From Rhodobiaceae bacterium UBA7378 (GTDB taxonomy: Bacteria; Pseudomonadota; Alphaproteobacteria; RS24): a stretch of 14,905 bases of DNA. The stretch lies in NCBI GenBank assembly GCA_002469805.1, contig DKNW01000123.1, positions 1 through 14,905 of the forward strand, given 5' to 3'. How positions within the stretch are numbered: position 1 is the stretch's first letter; each line of letters starts with the position of its first letter. A model generated the notes under the pieces. That model made no database searches. It was not told the DNA's origin and worked only from the letters and a program-made list of their open reading frames with translations. The position numbers and the translations under genes are program-made. Shown piece by piece: positions 7,393 through 14,357 of the stretch.

Positions 7393-8565
7393 ATGAATAG
7401 TTTTCTCATCGCGGCCCTCATCATTGCTGTGAGCGGCTTCTTACTTCGGGCGCGGTTAAGCCTGCTGCTGCTTTTCATTGCCGTGCGATGGAAAATTATG
7501 CCGCGTTCGGGTTTCGATGCCGCATCCGTACCCTTCCAGCCCGATTATTCAGATCAAAATAACTGGTACCGCGTCCCGAACCGGTGCGGCGCAGGTAGCC
7601 GGAACAGCTTTGAAGATGCCCGCGAAGACCCCAAACCCGTCGATGTATTTTTCGTGCACCCGACAACCTATCTCAGCAAGGAGAGCTGGAACGCCCCGAT
7701 AGATGAACCGGCTTCTTCCATCATTGTCGAACAGATGGTTTTACCGGCGCAAGCGGGCATCTTTCGAAACCATGCCAATATTTACGCGCCGAAATACCGG
7801 CAGGCGACCTTGGCTTCCTATTTCGCGCAAAACAAGAACGGTCACAATGCGTTGACCACCGCTTATGAAGACGTGGCCCGCGCTTTTGAAGAATTTCTGA
7901 CCGGCATAAATAAAGATCGACCCTTTATCATTGCCGCACATAGTCAGGGGGCGGGGCATTGCGCGCGACTGATTAATGAACGGGTTAATAACTCTGACCT
8001 GCGGACGCGCATGGTGGCGGCGTATCTGGTCGGCGCGGCGTTGACCGAGCGGGAGTTTACCGCCGATATCGACAATATTCCGCTGGCGACCGCGCGCGAC
8101 CAGTCGGGCTGCGTCATCGCTTTCGACACAGTTGGTGAGAAATTCAACCCCGAGTCTCTGCGGCGGGGTGCGGTTTGGAACGGCTATGAATTTGTACCAG
8201 CCCGATCGCAAGGCGAAAGAGTGCTGGGCTTTAATCCGATATCCGGCGGGGTTGATGCCTCTGAAGCCCGCGACCAAATCGGCCCGGCATTTCCCAAATT
8301 TAACAAGGACGATGCTTGGTCAAATATTTATGGCCCGCAAAGCAATAACGCACTGGGACTTGAGTTTTTAGGCTATGAAACACCGGAGGATGAAAATTTT
8401 GATGCCCGTCTTGATCCAAAATATGGGTATTTAGTAGTCAGCAAACCCAAACGTCACCTCGTGAAATTTCCACCTGAGGGCTATCATCTTTACGATTACA
8501 CGCTGTTTTTCAAAGATCTCGAAGAAGATGTGAGCGCACGGATCCAGCATTATTTTTCAGCATAA
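7393..8565 (+). CDS. Membrane-anchored DUF3089 alpha/beta hydrolase
   Basis: The 390-residue protein has an N-terminal hydrophobic segment (about residues 3-32, interrupted by basic residues), likely a membrane anchor. It is followed by a DUF3089 domain, a little-characterised family with an alpha/beta-hydrolase fold. Family-like segments are VDVFFVHPTTY, the IYAPKYRQA strand, and the nucleophile elbow AAHSQGAGH with S184. A late His in the EGYHLYDY segment is a candidate for the catalytic histidine. Start: ATG 7393 with GTGAAGG (7377-7383) at good spacing. It lies downstream of the saccharopine-dehydrogenase-like gene and converges with the cyclic-nucleotide-binding protein gene, 28 bases apart. 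An esterase or lipase role is inferred from the fold; the substrate is unknown. Confidence 0.85.
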   Translation: MNSFLIAALIIAVSGFLLRARLSLLLLFIAVRWKIMPRSGFDAASVPFQPDYSDQNNWYRVPNRCGAGSRNSFEDAREDPKPVDVFFVHPTTYLSKESWNAPIDEPASSIIVEQMVLPAQAGIFRNHANIYAPKYRQATLASYFAQNKNGHNALTTAYEDVARAFEEFLTGINKDRPFIIAAHSQGAGHCARLINERVNNSDLRTRMVAAYLVGAALTEREFTADIDNIPLATARDQSGCVIAFDTVGEKFNPESLRRGAVWNGYEFVPARSQGERVLGFNPISGGVDASEARDQIGPAFPKFNKDDAWSNIYGPQSNNALGLEFLGYETPEDENFDARLDPKYGYLVVSKPKRHLVKFPPEGYHLYDYTLFFKDLEEDVSARIQHYFSA

Positions 8566-8593
8566 TTTTTCCTATTCGCCTGACGTGCCAGAT

Positions 8594-8986
8594 TTAGGTC
8601 AAATTCTTGTAAATATCGAGTTCAAGCCAGTATTTTTCGCTCAGTTCATTGGCTTCAGCGAGGCGAATGGTGAGACTGCGGATCAGGGCACGTAAAACCG
8701 GGTCCGCATCATCTACTTTCTGCTGCATAACATCAGCGAATATAACGTTGATGACGCATTCGGTTTCCGCAATCGCTGAGGCCGTGCGCTTCAGATCACC
8801 GGTCAAAAATCCTAGTTCGCCAAACATCTCACCTGCTTCGAGCGTCGCCAATTTCAGCCCCTCCCGGGCATGAATGGCAACCTTACCGCTCTGCACCAGA
8901 TATAGAGTATCTGTCGGATCATTAGTCTTGAAAATTACCTCACTTTTTTTGAAGATTTTCGTATCGAAATTTTTCTTTACCTTCAT
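8594..8986 (-). CDS. Stand-alone cyclic nucleotide-binding domain protein
   Basis: The 130-residue protein consists almost wholly of one cNMP-binding domain. The phosphate-binding cassette is clear: GEMFGEL at 52-58 and R67-T-A in LKRTASA, with E57 and R67 in the places that contact the ribose and phosphate of cAMP or cGMP. The upstream SGKVAIHA and later LIRSLTIRLAEAN helices also fit. There is no helix-turn-helix, kinase, channel or other output domain, so it is not a CRP-type transcription factor; it may act through a protein partner. Start: ATG 8986, with TAGGTG 6 bases upstream. It is divergent from the sterol desaturase family gene across an 81-base AT-rich gap. Confidence 0.88.
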   Translation of the reverse strand: MKVKKNFDTKIFKKSEVIFKTNDPTDTLYLVQSGKVAIHAREGLKLATLEAGEMFGELGFLTGDLKRTASAIAETECVINVIFADVMQQKVDDADPVLRALIRSLTIRLAEANELSEKYWLELDIYKNLT

Positions 8987-9067
8987 GACACACCTACTAG
9001 TAAGTTATTTACCTTGATATTAATTTAGTTAATTATTTAATAATATCTACCAGGGTAGGGAGTAAAC
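8987..9067. promoter_or_regulatory. AT-rich divergent promoter region with several dyads
   Basis: This 81-base gap separates the two divergent starts. Positions 9017-9046 hold a single G in 30 bases and otherwise only A and T. They are framed by the perfect inverted repeat GATATTA (9016-9022) and TAATATC (9041-9047). TACTAGTA (8995-9002) is an 8-bp palindrome touching the ribosome site of the minus-strand gene. CTACC-AG-GGTAG (9047-9058) is a 5-bp inverted repeat touching the ribosome site of the plus-strand gene. Several A/T-rich hexamers could serve as -10 boxes in either direction; I cannot choose one. Confidence 0.45.
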
Positions 9068-9997
9068 ATGAGCGTTCAGGACATTATTACAACACCTGTT
9101 ATGTTGACGGCGATTCCTGTGTTTTTCCTGTGCGTTTTTGCTGAAATTATTGCTGTGCGCTATTTCAACCAGCGCGGTAGCCTTCATGCCACAGATGATG
9201 GTGTGAGCATTTTTATGGGTCTTTTCAGCGTCGTTTCGAACGGTGCGGCAGCGTTTTTGACGCTGAGCATGCTGGTTTGGGCGCAACAATTTCAAAGCTA
9301 TGCATTACCACTGACATGGACGACACTGATTGCCTGCTTTGTACTTGATGATCTGCGCTATTACGTGCACCACCGAATTGCGCATCGCTGTCGTTGGCCG
9401 TGGGCGATGCATATCATCCACCATTCAAGCCAGCGGTTCTCGTTCGCAGTGGCGTTGCGGCAGGGCTGGACAAAACACTTCACCGGCACGACTGTGCTGA
9501 AAGTGCCGCTCGTGCTTATCGGTTTCGATCCGATTATGGTGATATTTTGCGGTGCGTTGAACGCGGTTTATCAGTTTTTCCTGCACACTGAAACAATCGG
9601 TAAACTGCCGCGCTGGTTTGAAGCGATTTTCAACACCCCATCGCATCACCGCGTGCATCACGGCAAAAACCCGCAATATCTCGATGCCAATTATGCTGGC
9701 ACGCTGATTATATGGGATCGCCTGTTCGGGACATTTGTTGCCGAAGATATGGCCGATCGCCCGCGCTATGGTCTCGTCAAGGATTTTGAAACTTATAATC
9801 CGTTTAAAGTTTTCATTCACGAATATTGGGGCATTTTAAAAGATATTTTGAAGCCCGGCCTGCGCCTGCACCATCGTTTACTTTACGTCATCGCCCCGCC
9901 CGGCTGGAGCCATGACGGATCGCGCCAGACATCACGCGACATCAAGCGAGCCGCCGGTATTTTGAAATCGTCTCCGACCTCGCAACCCGCCGAGTAA
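9068..9997 (+). CDS. Sterol desaturase / fatty acid hydroxylase superfamily membrane protein
   Basis: The 309-residue integral membrane enzyme has the di-iron histidine clusters of this superfamily: HHRIAH at 101-106, HIIHH at 115-119, and HHRVHH at 193-198, with a further His (H173) between them. Hydrophobic segments lie near residues 11-31, 48-70, 82-96 and 145-170. Family members hydroxylate or desaturate lipids, sterols or carotenoids using O2 at the inner membrane; the substrate here is unknown. Start: ATG 9068 with AGGGAG (9057-9062) just upstream, overlapping a CTACC/GGTAG dyad. A small polytopic membrane protein gene starts 5 bases after its stop, so the two are probably translated together. 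Confidence 0.9.
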   Translation: MSVQDIITTPVMLTAIPVFFLCVFAEIIAVRYFNQRGSLHATDDGVSIFMGLFSVVSNGAAAFLTLSMLVWAQQFQSYALPLTWTTLIACFVLDDLRYYVHHRIAHRCRWPWAMHIIHHSSQRFSFAVALRQGWTKHFTGTTVLKVPLVLIGFDPIMVIFCGALNAVYQFFLHTETIGKLPRWFEAIFNTPSHHRVHHGKNPQYLDANYAGTLIIWDRLFGTFVAEDMADRPRYGLVKDFETYNPFKVFIHEYWGILKDILKPGLRLHHRLLYVIAPPGWSHDGSRQTSRDIKRAAGILKSSPTSQPAE

Positions 9998-10002
9998 ATC
10001 TT

Positions 10003-10602
10003 GTGCCGCAACATTATGCGCTTTCGGAACTTCTGATTATCCTTGTCGCTTTGTGGACTGCACGCGTGCAGTGGCGTCTCAATCTGCCATATAGCGCTAT
10101 CGGCATTTTGCTGTTTGGCGTGGCCGCCAGCCTTGGTGCTCTGCGTTTTGGACTGAGCCTTGGCGATAATTGGGTACCGCCGCACCAGTTTGCCAGTCAG
10201 TTTGGCGGGCTTGTTGGTCTCATGGCGCTGGCACATCAACTTCTTCGTGTTTCGCCAGTCACCCAAAATTTAGCGTTAAGCCATTTGATCCTGGCAGCGG
10301 TGGCAAGTGTCGTGAGTTTTGTCATACCGCCAGCCCGCGTTCCGCTTTTTCTCCTCTGGTCACTCATATTGATTTACCTTGCGGCCCGCCAGACGCCGCT
10401 AAACCCGCAGCCTGCGCTCTTTAAAGCGGCCCTCGCTGCCATCATGCTGGTAAATTTGCTGGTGTTGCGCCAAGCCTCCTGGTTATCGCCCGCGCTGAGC
10501 TGGCATGCATTTCATGTCGGTGTCGCACTTTGGCTTTTGGCGATGCACATGTTGGTGTCAACGGGTCGCCTTAGAAGCGCGCCAGGTCCTGTTCAAGCCT
10601 AG
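10003..10602 (+). CDS. Polytopic membrane protein of unknown function
   Basis: I do not recognise the family. The 199 residues hold roughly six or seven hydrophobic segments (about 7-20, 30-50, 63-81, 90-108, 112-128, 138-155 and 164-185) joined by short loops, with a basic C-terminal tail. There is no signal peptide distinct from the first segment. The reading starts at a GTG 5 bases after the stop of the sterol desaturase family gene and lacks a strong ribosome site, consistent with translational coupling. The tight spacing suggests a shared task at the membrane, for instance as a partner of the hydroxylase. That is inference only. Confidence 0.72.
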   Translation: MPQHYALSELLIILVALWTARVQWRLNLPYSAIGILLFGVAASLGALRFGLSLGDNWVPPHQFASQFGGLVGLMALAHQLLRVSPVTQNLALSHLILAAVASVVSFVIPPARVPLFLLWSLILIYLAARQTPLNPQPALFKAALAAIMLVNLLVLRQASWLSPALSWHAFHVGVALWLLAMHMLVSTGRLRSAPGPVQA

Positions 10603-10637
10603 GATCGAGCTTACACTTAGGTCGAAATCAAGAAAAA

Positions 10638-11777
10638 CTAGAACATAAGATCGGCGAGTTTGCGCCGGTGATATCGGGCATCGCCATATAAGGCCGCGTT
10701 CCAGATCGCGCGACGTCGATAAAGCTGGGCATCGCAATCATAGGTAAACCCGTAGCCCCCGTGAAACTGGATCGACCGGTCTGCCGCAAACGCAAATGCT
10801 TCCTCGGCCTCGGCTTTCGCCATCCGCACGGCCATTTCGCCTTCACCCTGCTGTCCAAACAAATAGGCGGCTGAGTATAAATGCGAACGCGCACGCTCAT
10901 ACCCCATATGGGCATCAACCATTGTGTGCTTCAGCGATTGGTAACCGCCAATCAACTTGCCGAACTGCTTGCGCGTTTTCAGGTAATCCAGCGTATAGTC
11001 TATCACGCTATATGCCCCGCCACACATTTCCGCAGCCGCTAACAATGACGCTGCCAGCTCGATATGTGCAAGCGTGTCGCGTGCCGCCGCCGGGTCCATT
11101 AATGCGTCAGCAGGTAAGTCAATGCTGTCCAACTCGACTGCAAAAGCGCGGCGCGTTTCATCAATAATTTTCTCACGCCGCAACGCGTCCGTATCGATAA
11201 GCTGAGCCGGAATAATGACCAGCGCCGGTTGGTCGGCATGCGCCACACTTGCAATGACATAGCCAGCTTGGGGCACATCGGCAACCAAGTATTTGGTACC
11301 CGAAAGCACAAGCTTGTCGCCTGATAACGTGGCGGTGCAACTGACATTTTCGAGGTTCCAGTCCGCATGATCTTCGCACAAGGCCAATGTCGCTGCCGTG
11401 CCGGATACCAATTTTGGCAAAATCTCATTTTTCTGCGCTTCTGTGCCTCCGCGCAACACGGCTTGGGCTGCCAAAATCGTGCCGAGATATGGCGTCGTCA
11501 AAAGATTACGACCCATTTGCTCTACAATCGGCACAACTTCGCCCAAGCCCAGTCCAATGCCGCCATAGGTTTCAGGGATACCAATGCCCAACCAGCCGAG
11601 GTCCGCTATTTCTTGCCAGATTTCAGGCTGAAATCCTGTTTCATCTGCAAGCAACGCACGCACCTGATCCACCGGCGACTTATCGCGGCAAAACCCTGCG
11701 GCCACATCAAGTAGCTGGGCTTGCTCTTCGCTCAGACCAATGCTGGGCGCGTTGTTTGGATTAAGAAATGCCGACAT
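10638..11777 (-). CDS. Acyl-CoA dehydrogenase, probable non-catalytic subunit of a heteromer
   Basis: The 379-residue flavoprotein-family member resembles small subunits such as PimD and the non-catalytic partners of steroid-type FadE pairs. The N-terminal helical domain, the middle beta domain and the C-terminal helices are all present: GIPETYGG near 67-73, R269-KQFG and QFHGGYGF at 337-344. Neither usual position for the catalytic Glu appears filled. The helix that carries it in isovaleryl-CoA dehydrogenase reads IELAASLL here, with Ala at the aligned place, and the C-terminal site reads LYGDARYH instead of YEGTSQI. It begins 15 bases after the stop of the other acyl-CoA dehydrogenase gene, with a G-rich ribosome site between. 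This suggests an obligate partner, although a shifted Glu cannot be excluded without a structural alignment. Confidence 0.9.
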   Translation of the reverse strand: MSAFLNPNNAPSIGLSEEQAQLLDVAAGFCRDKSPVDQVRALLADETGFQPEIWQEIADLGWLGIGIPETYGGIGLGLGEVVPIVEQMGRNLLTTPYLGTILAAQAVLRGGTEAQKNEILPKLVSGTAATLALCEDHADWNLENVSCTATLSGDKLVLSGTKYLVADVPQAGYVIASVAHADQPALVIIPAQLIDTDALRREKIIDETRRAFAVELDSIDLPADALMDPAAARDTLAHIELAASLLAAAEMCGGAYSVIDYTLDYLKTRKQFGKLIGGYQSLKHTMVDAHMGYERARSHLYSAAYLFGQQGEGEMAVRMAKAEAEEAFAFAADRSIQFHGGYGFTYDCDAQLYRRRAIWNAALYGDARYHRRKLADLMF

Positions 11778-11792
11778 GCCTGCCCCCTGATT

Positions 11793-13001
11793 TTAGCCTT
11801 TCGGCAGACCTAAAACATGTTCGCCAATAATATTACGCTGGATCTGCGACGTACCCCCACCAATCGTGGCTGAGAAACTGTTTAGATAGCCACGCTGCCA
11901 CACGCCATTTTCGTGCGCCTGTGGGTCGTCGACATAATAGGCTCCGCGTGTGCCCTGCAGCGATATCGCAAAGGCATTGAGGCGCTGGTAAAAATCTGTA
12001 CTCGATAACTTACCTCCCAATGCCAGGGACATGGGCCGGTCTTGTGCTAGCGGTTGAATTTTGTCGCGGCGGCTATTGAGACCAAGCGCACGGGCTTCGC
12101 TCATCAGCTTAACCAGTTCTTCGCGCAAAGCGGGGTCTTCAATGGCAGGGCGGCCATTAACTTGGGCGTTCTTTGCAAGGTCTATAATATCCGCCGGGTT
12201 CGCCAGCATCATCACATGGCCGCCGGCCTGCCCCGATCGCGCGCCGCGTTCATATTCTAGCGTTTCCATGGCAATCACCCAGCCTTCCCCTTCGTTCCCC
12301 ATCAGGCAGGAGGCGGGAATGCGCGCATCGGTGAAGAATGTTTGGGTAAAGCCATATTCGCCGGTCAATTTTCGGATTGGCACGGTTTCTATCCCCGGTG
12401 CCTTCATCGGCGCGAGAAAAAAGCTCAAGCCTTTATATTTGCTTTCGGCTTCCGGGTTCGTGCGCGCCAGCAAAATCATGTAATCGGCGTAATTGCCCTG
12501 CGTCGTCCAGATTTTTGACCCGTTAATAATGTAGTCGTCGCCATCGCGCACAGCGCGGGTTTGAGCGTTGCCAAGGTCCGAGCCGTGATCGGGTTCGGAA
12601 AAACCCTGACACCAGATATTCTCCGCCGACAATATGCCTTTAATGTATTTTTGTTTTTCTTCGTGAGTGCCACGATCGAGCAATAGGGGACCCGTCCAGT
12701 TCAAACCAATGGCATTCAGCATAATTGGGGTACGCGCCGCAGCCATCACCTTGGTCGCAACGTCCTGAAACTCGCGGGCCATACCGCCCCCGCCATATTC
12801 CTTTGGCCAATGAGCGCCCAGATAGCCGGCTTCATAAACCTTATTCTGCCAGTCGCGCAGGAAATTGAACTGCGTATCTGTGCCGACCTCCATAAAGGTC
12901 AACGGCAACATGAAGTCTACCTCACGCGGCGTATTTTCAGAAAACCATGCCTGCGCCTGCTCGCGAAACGCGTCAAGTTCGCGCTGATCTATCGTACCCA
13001 T
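11793..13001 (-). CDS. Acyl-CoA dehydrogenase, probable catalytic subunit of a heteromer
   Basis: FAD-dependent alpha,beta-dehydrogenation of an acyl-CoA; the substrate class is unknown. The protein has 402 residues. The flavin/substrate signature FSEPDHGSDLGN is at 134-145, the KIWTTQGNYAD segment follows, and GGGTSQIQRN is at 381-390. The place of the medium-chain-type catalytic Glu is Gly, but LEYERG (248-253) puts E251 where isovaleryl- and long-chain-type enzymes carry theirs, so it is probably active. Size and order resemble PimC-PimD and FadE-type large/small pairs. The frame extends upstream to 13166, but ATG 13001 is chosen because GGGAGGTG lies directly before it and the Met matches the normal family start. 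The second dehydrogenase gene follows after 15 bases. Electron-transfer flavoprotein would be the acceptor. Confidence 0.93.
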   Translation of the reverse strand: MGTIDQRELDAFREQAQAWFSENTPREVDFMLPLTFMEVGTDTQFNFLRDWQNKVYEAGYLGAHWPKEYGGGGMAREFQDVATKVMAAARTPIMLNAIGLNWTGPLLLDRGTHEEKQKYIKGILSAENIWCQGFSEPDHGSDLGNAQTRAVRDGDDYIINGSKIWTTQGNYADYMILLARTNPEAESKYKGLSFFLAPMKAPGIETVPIRKLTGEYGFTQTFFTDARIPASCLMGNEGEGWVIAMETLEYERGARSGQAGGHVMMLANPADIIDLAKNAQVNGRPAIEDPALREELVKLMSEARALGLNSRRDKIQPLAQDRPMSLALGGKLSSTDFYQRLNAFAISLQGTRGAYYVDDPQAHENGVWQRGYLNSFSATIGGGTSQIQRNIIGEHVLGLPKG

Positions 13002-13005
13002 GCGG

Positions 13006-13013
13006 CACCTCCC
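13006..13013 (-). promoter_or_regulatory. Strong Shine-Dalgarno that fixes the dehydrogenase start
   Basis: On the minus strand the site reads GGGAGGTG, with the GGAGG core 6 bases from ATG 13001. No comparable site precedes the longer reading that begins at 13166, so the extra 55 residues are not likely to be translated. Confidence 0.75.
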
Positions 13014-13122
13014 ACTAGCAAAAGACAACGATAGCTTAAAACCACGCGACCGAGCAGGCAAATATTTTTCCGTGTCGATGCGCCGCAGGGTGCGATCGGG
13101 CTGCGCGATCGGCCTTTCGAAG

Positions 13123-13530
13123 TTAGCGCGCGCGTCCGCTAATTTTTTCGAATGTGCGCAAGCCACCCAAACCCAGCATGCCCATTAAAACGGTGACTAA
13201 CTCTCCCATCTGAATGGCTGGTGGCGGTGGACTATGTGGGATATAAATCATCATGAACCATGCAAGTAGATCGCGCAGGACAAAAGAATACGCCAGCGCG
13301 ATGCCGCACACCCAGCCGATAAACGGGCGCCATCCGGAAACGAAAACCGAGCGACTGGAAGCTTCAATCTTATTTATTTCCGCCTGTACGAGTGCCGGTT
13401 GTTGAGCCACCCGCGCTAGCACAGCAGTTTTCGTCAGTCGCTCCTTGTCAGAGGTAAACAGCGTGTCGAGCACGCGTCCAACTGCCTCAATTGGTTCGGT
13501 AGGGGCGTTTTTCGTGAAAAATGACAACAT
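13123..13530 (-). CDS. Three-TM holin family protein (GTA_holin_3TM type)
   Basis: The 135-residue protein matches the family of small holins found in gene transfer agents and prophages. There is a soluble N-terminal part with LFTSDKERL and an AEINKIEASSRSVFVSGWRPFIGW block (about 50-73), then membrane segments near 64-84, 86-98 and 109-125, a Pro-rich loop (101-104), and the ending GLGGLRTFEKI. The block from AEIN to WRPFIGW and the GMLGLGG segment are the best family marks. Holins collect in the inner membrane and let a lysin through. No lysin, capsid, tail or integrase gene is beside it, so it may be a domesticated or orphan copy. Start: ATG 13530 with GGAG (13539-13542) 8 bases upstream. 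It shares the strand with the GST gene upstream, with an 84-base gap. Confidence 0.85.
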   Translation of the reverse strand: MLSFFTKNAPTEPIEAVGRVLDTLFTSDKERLTKTAVLARVAQQPALVQAEINKIEASSRSVFVSGWRPFIGWVCGIALAYSFVLRDLLAWFMMIYIPHSPPPPAIQMGELVTVLMGMLGLGGLRTFEKISGRAR

Positions 13531-13614
13531 ATCGAGATCTCCGGTTTTCTTTGCATCCTACCAGAGGTTCCATAAGCGGTGACATCTTCGTGATATGCGC
13601 TACGCGAGTGCGCC

Positions 13615-14301
13615 TTATCGTTGCACGATGTTTTGAGCTTCCTTGGCGAATTTTTCAGCTTCGTCTTCCTTACCATCGATCAACAAGGCAAGGTCGAACG
13701 GCACCTTAACACCAGCCTGACATTTCGGCCGCGCCGACATCGCCCTGCTCCAGCGGCTCAAATGCTCAAGGTCATGGCTTTCCACACCCGACCATTTGGC
13801 TGTGCGCGTCCAGCACCAGTTTGCGATATCAGCGATGGAAAAATCATCCGCCAGCCATTCGCTATCAGCAAGATGCGTATCCATAACTTCAAACAGACGC
13901 CGAACTTCGTTTTGATACCGGTCAATGGCGGGTTGAATTTTCTCCGGGAAATAGCGGTAAAACACATTGGCCTGCCCCATCATCGGGCCGATACCGCCCA
14001 TCTGGAACATCAGCCAACCCAGCACACGCGCACGCGCCCTGGCTTCGGTCGGCAGAAGTTTACCCGTTTTTTCCGCCAGATGAATCATGATAGCACCGCT
14101 TTCGAAAACTGGCAGATTATCCAGATCGCGGTCGACAATTGCAGGAATACGCCCATTAGGGTTGATTGCCAAGAACTCAGGTTTTTTCTGGTCGCCGATT
14201 TGCAGATCAATTGTGTGCGCCTCGTAATCAAGCTCCAATTCTTCAAGCGTGACCGAAGCCTTGTATCCGTTCGGTGTCGGTGATGTGTATAGGTCGATCA
14301 T
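13615..14301 (-). CDS. Glutathione S-transferase, YfcG/YghU-like (Nu class)
   Basis: The 228-residue cytosolic protein has an N-terminal thioredoxin-like domain and a C-terminal helical domain. The opening MIDLYTSPTPNGYK is very close to E. coli YfcG, in which Thr9 and Asn11 contact the glutathione disulfide; both are present here as T9 and N11. NPNGRIPAIVD (47-57) carries the cis-Pro, and ESGA (67-70) is the gamma-glutamyl site. Members of this class work as disulfide-bond reductases with two bound glutathiones more than as classical transferases. The frame is open to a TTG at 14322, but ATG 14301 is preferred because it matches the family start and has GGGGG about 8 bases upstream. The C-terminal tail is slightly longer than YfcG (215 residues). 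Confidence 0.92.
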   Translation of the reverse strand: MIDLYTSPTPNGYKASVTLEELELDYEAHTIDLQIGDQKKPEFLAINPNGRIPAIVDRDLDNLPVFESGAIMIHLAEKTGKLLPTEARARARVLGWLMFQMGGIGPMMGQANVFYRYFPEKIQPAIDRYQNEVRRLFEVMDTHLADSEWLADDFSIADIANWCWTRTAKWSGVESHDLEHLSRWSRAMSARPKCQAGVKVPFDLALLIDGKEDEAEKFAKEAQNIVQR

Positions 14302-14357
14302 ATCTATGCCCCCAAATTTCAACTAGGACCCTACCCTAATCACCTGCCTACACCATC

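Noticed and set aside
6945..7478. A 177-residue minus-strand frame across the oxidoreductase and hydrolase genes
   Set aside because: It runs antisense to two genes with clear motifs and has no domain of its own.
7741..8277. A 178-residue minus-strand frame inside the DUF3089 gene
   Set aside because: It is antisense to the nucleophile elbow region and has no domain; a codon-bias shadow.
13093..13111. A hairpin from two CGATCG copies downstream of the holin gene as a terminator
   Set aside because: The stem is only 6 bp, CGATCG is self-complementary, and no T-run follows on the minus strand.
13002..13166. A 55-residue N-terminal extension of the larger acyl-CoA dehydrogenase
   Set aside because: The extension is low in family likeness, and a strong GGGAGGTG directly precedes ATG 13001, which matches the family start.
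13123..13530. A prophage around the holin gene
   Set aside because: No other phage gene, integrase or attachment repeat was seen on either side within the window.
13621..14283. A 220-residue open frame antisense to the glutathione transferase gene
   Set aside because: It is a shadow of a well-supported gene: rich in His, Arg and Pro, with no recognisable domain.
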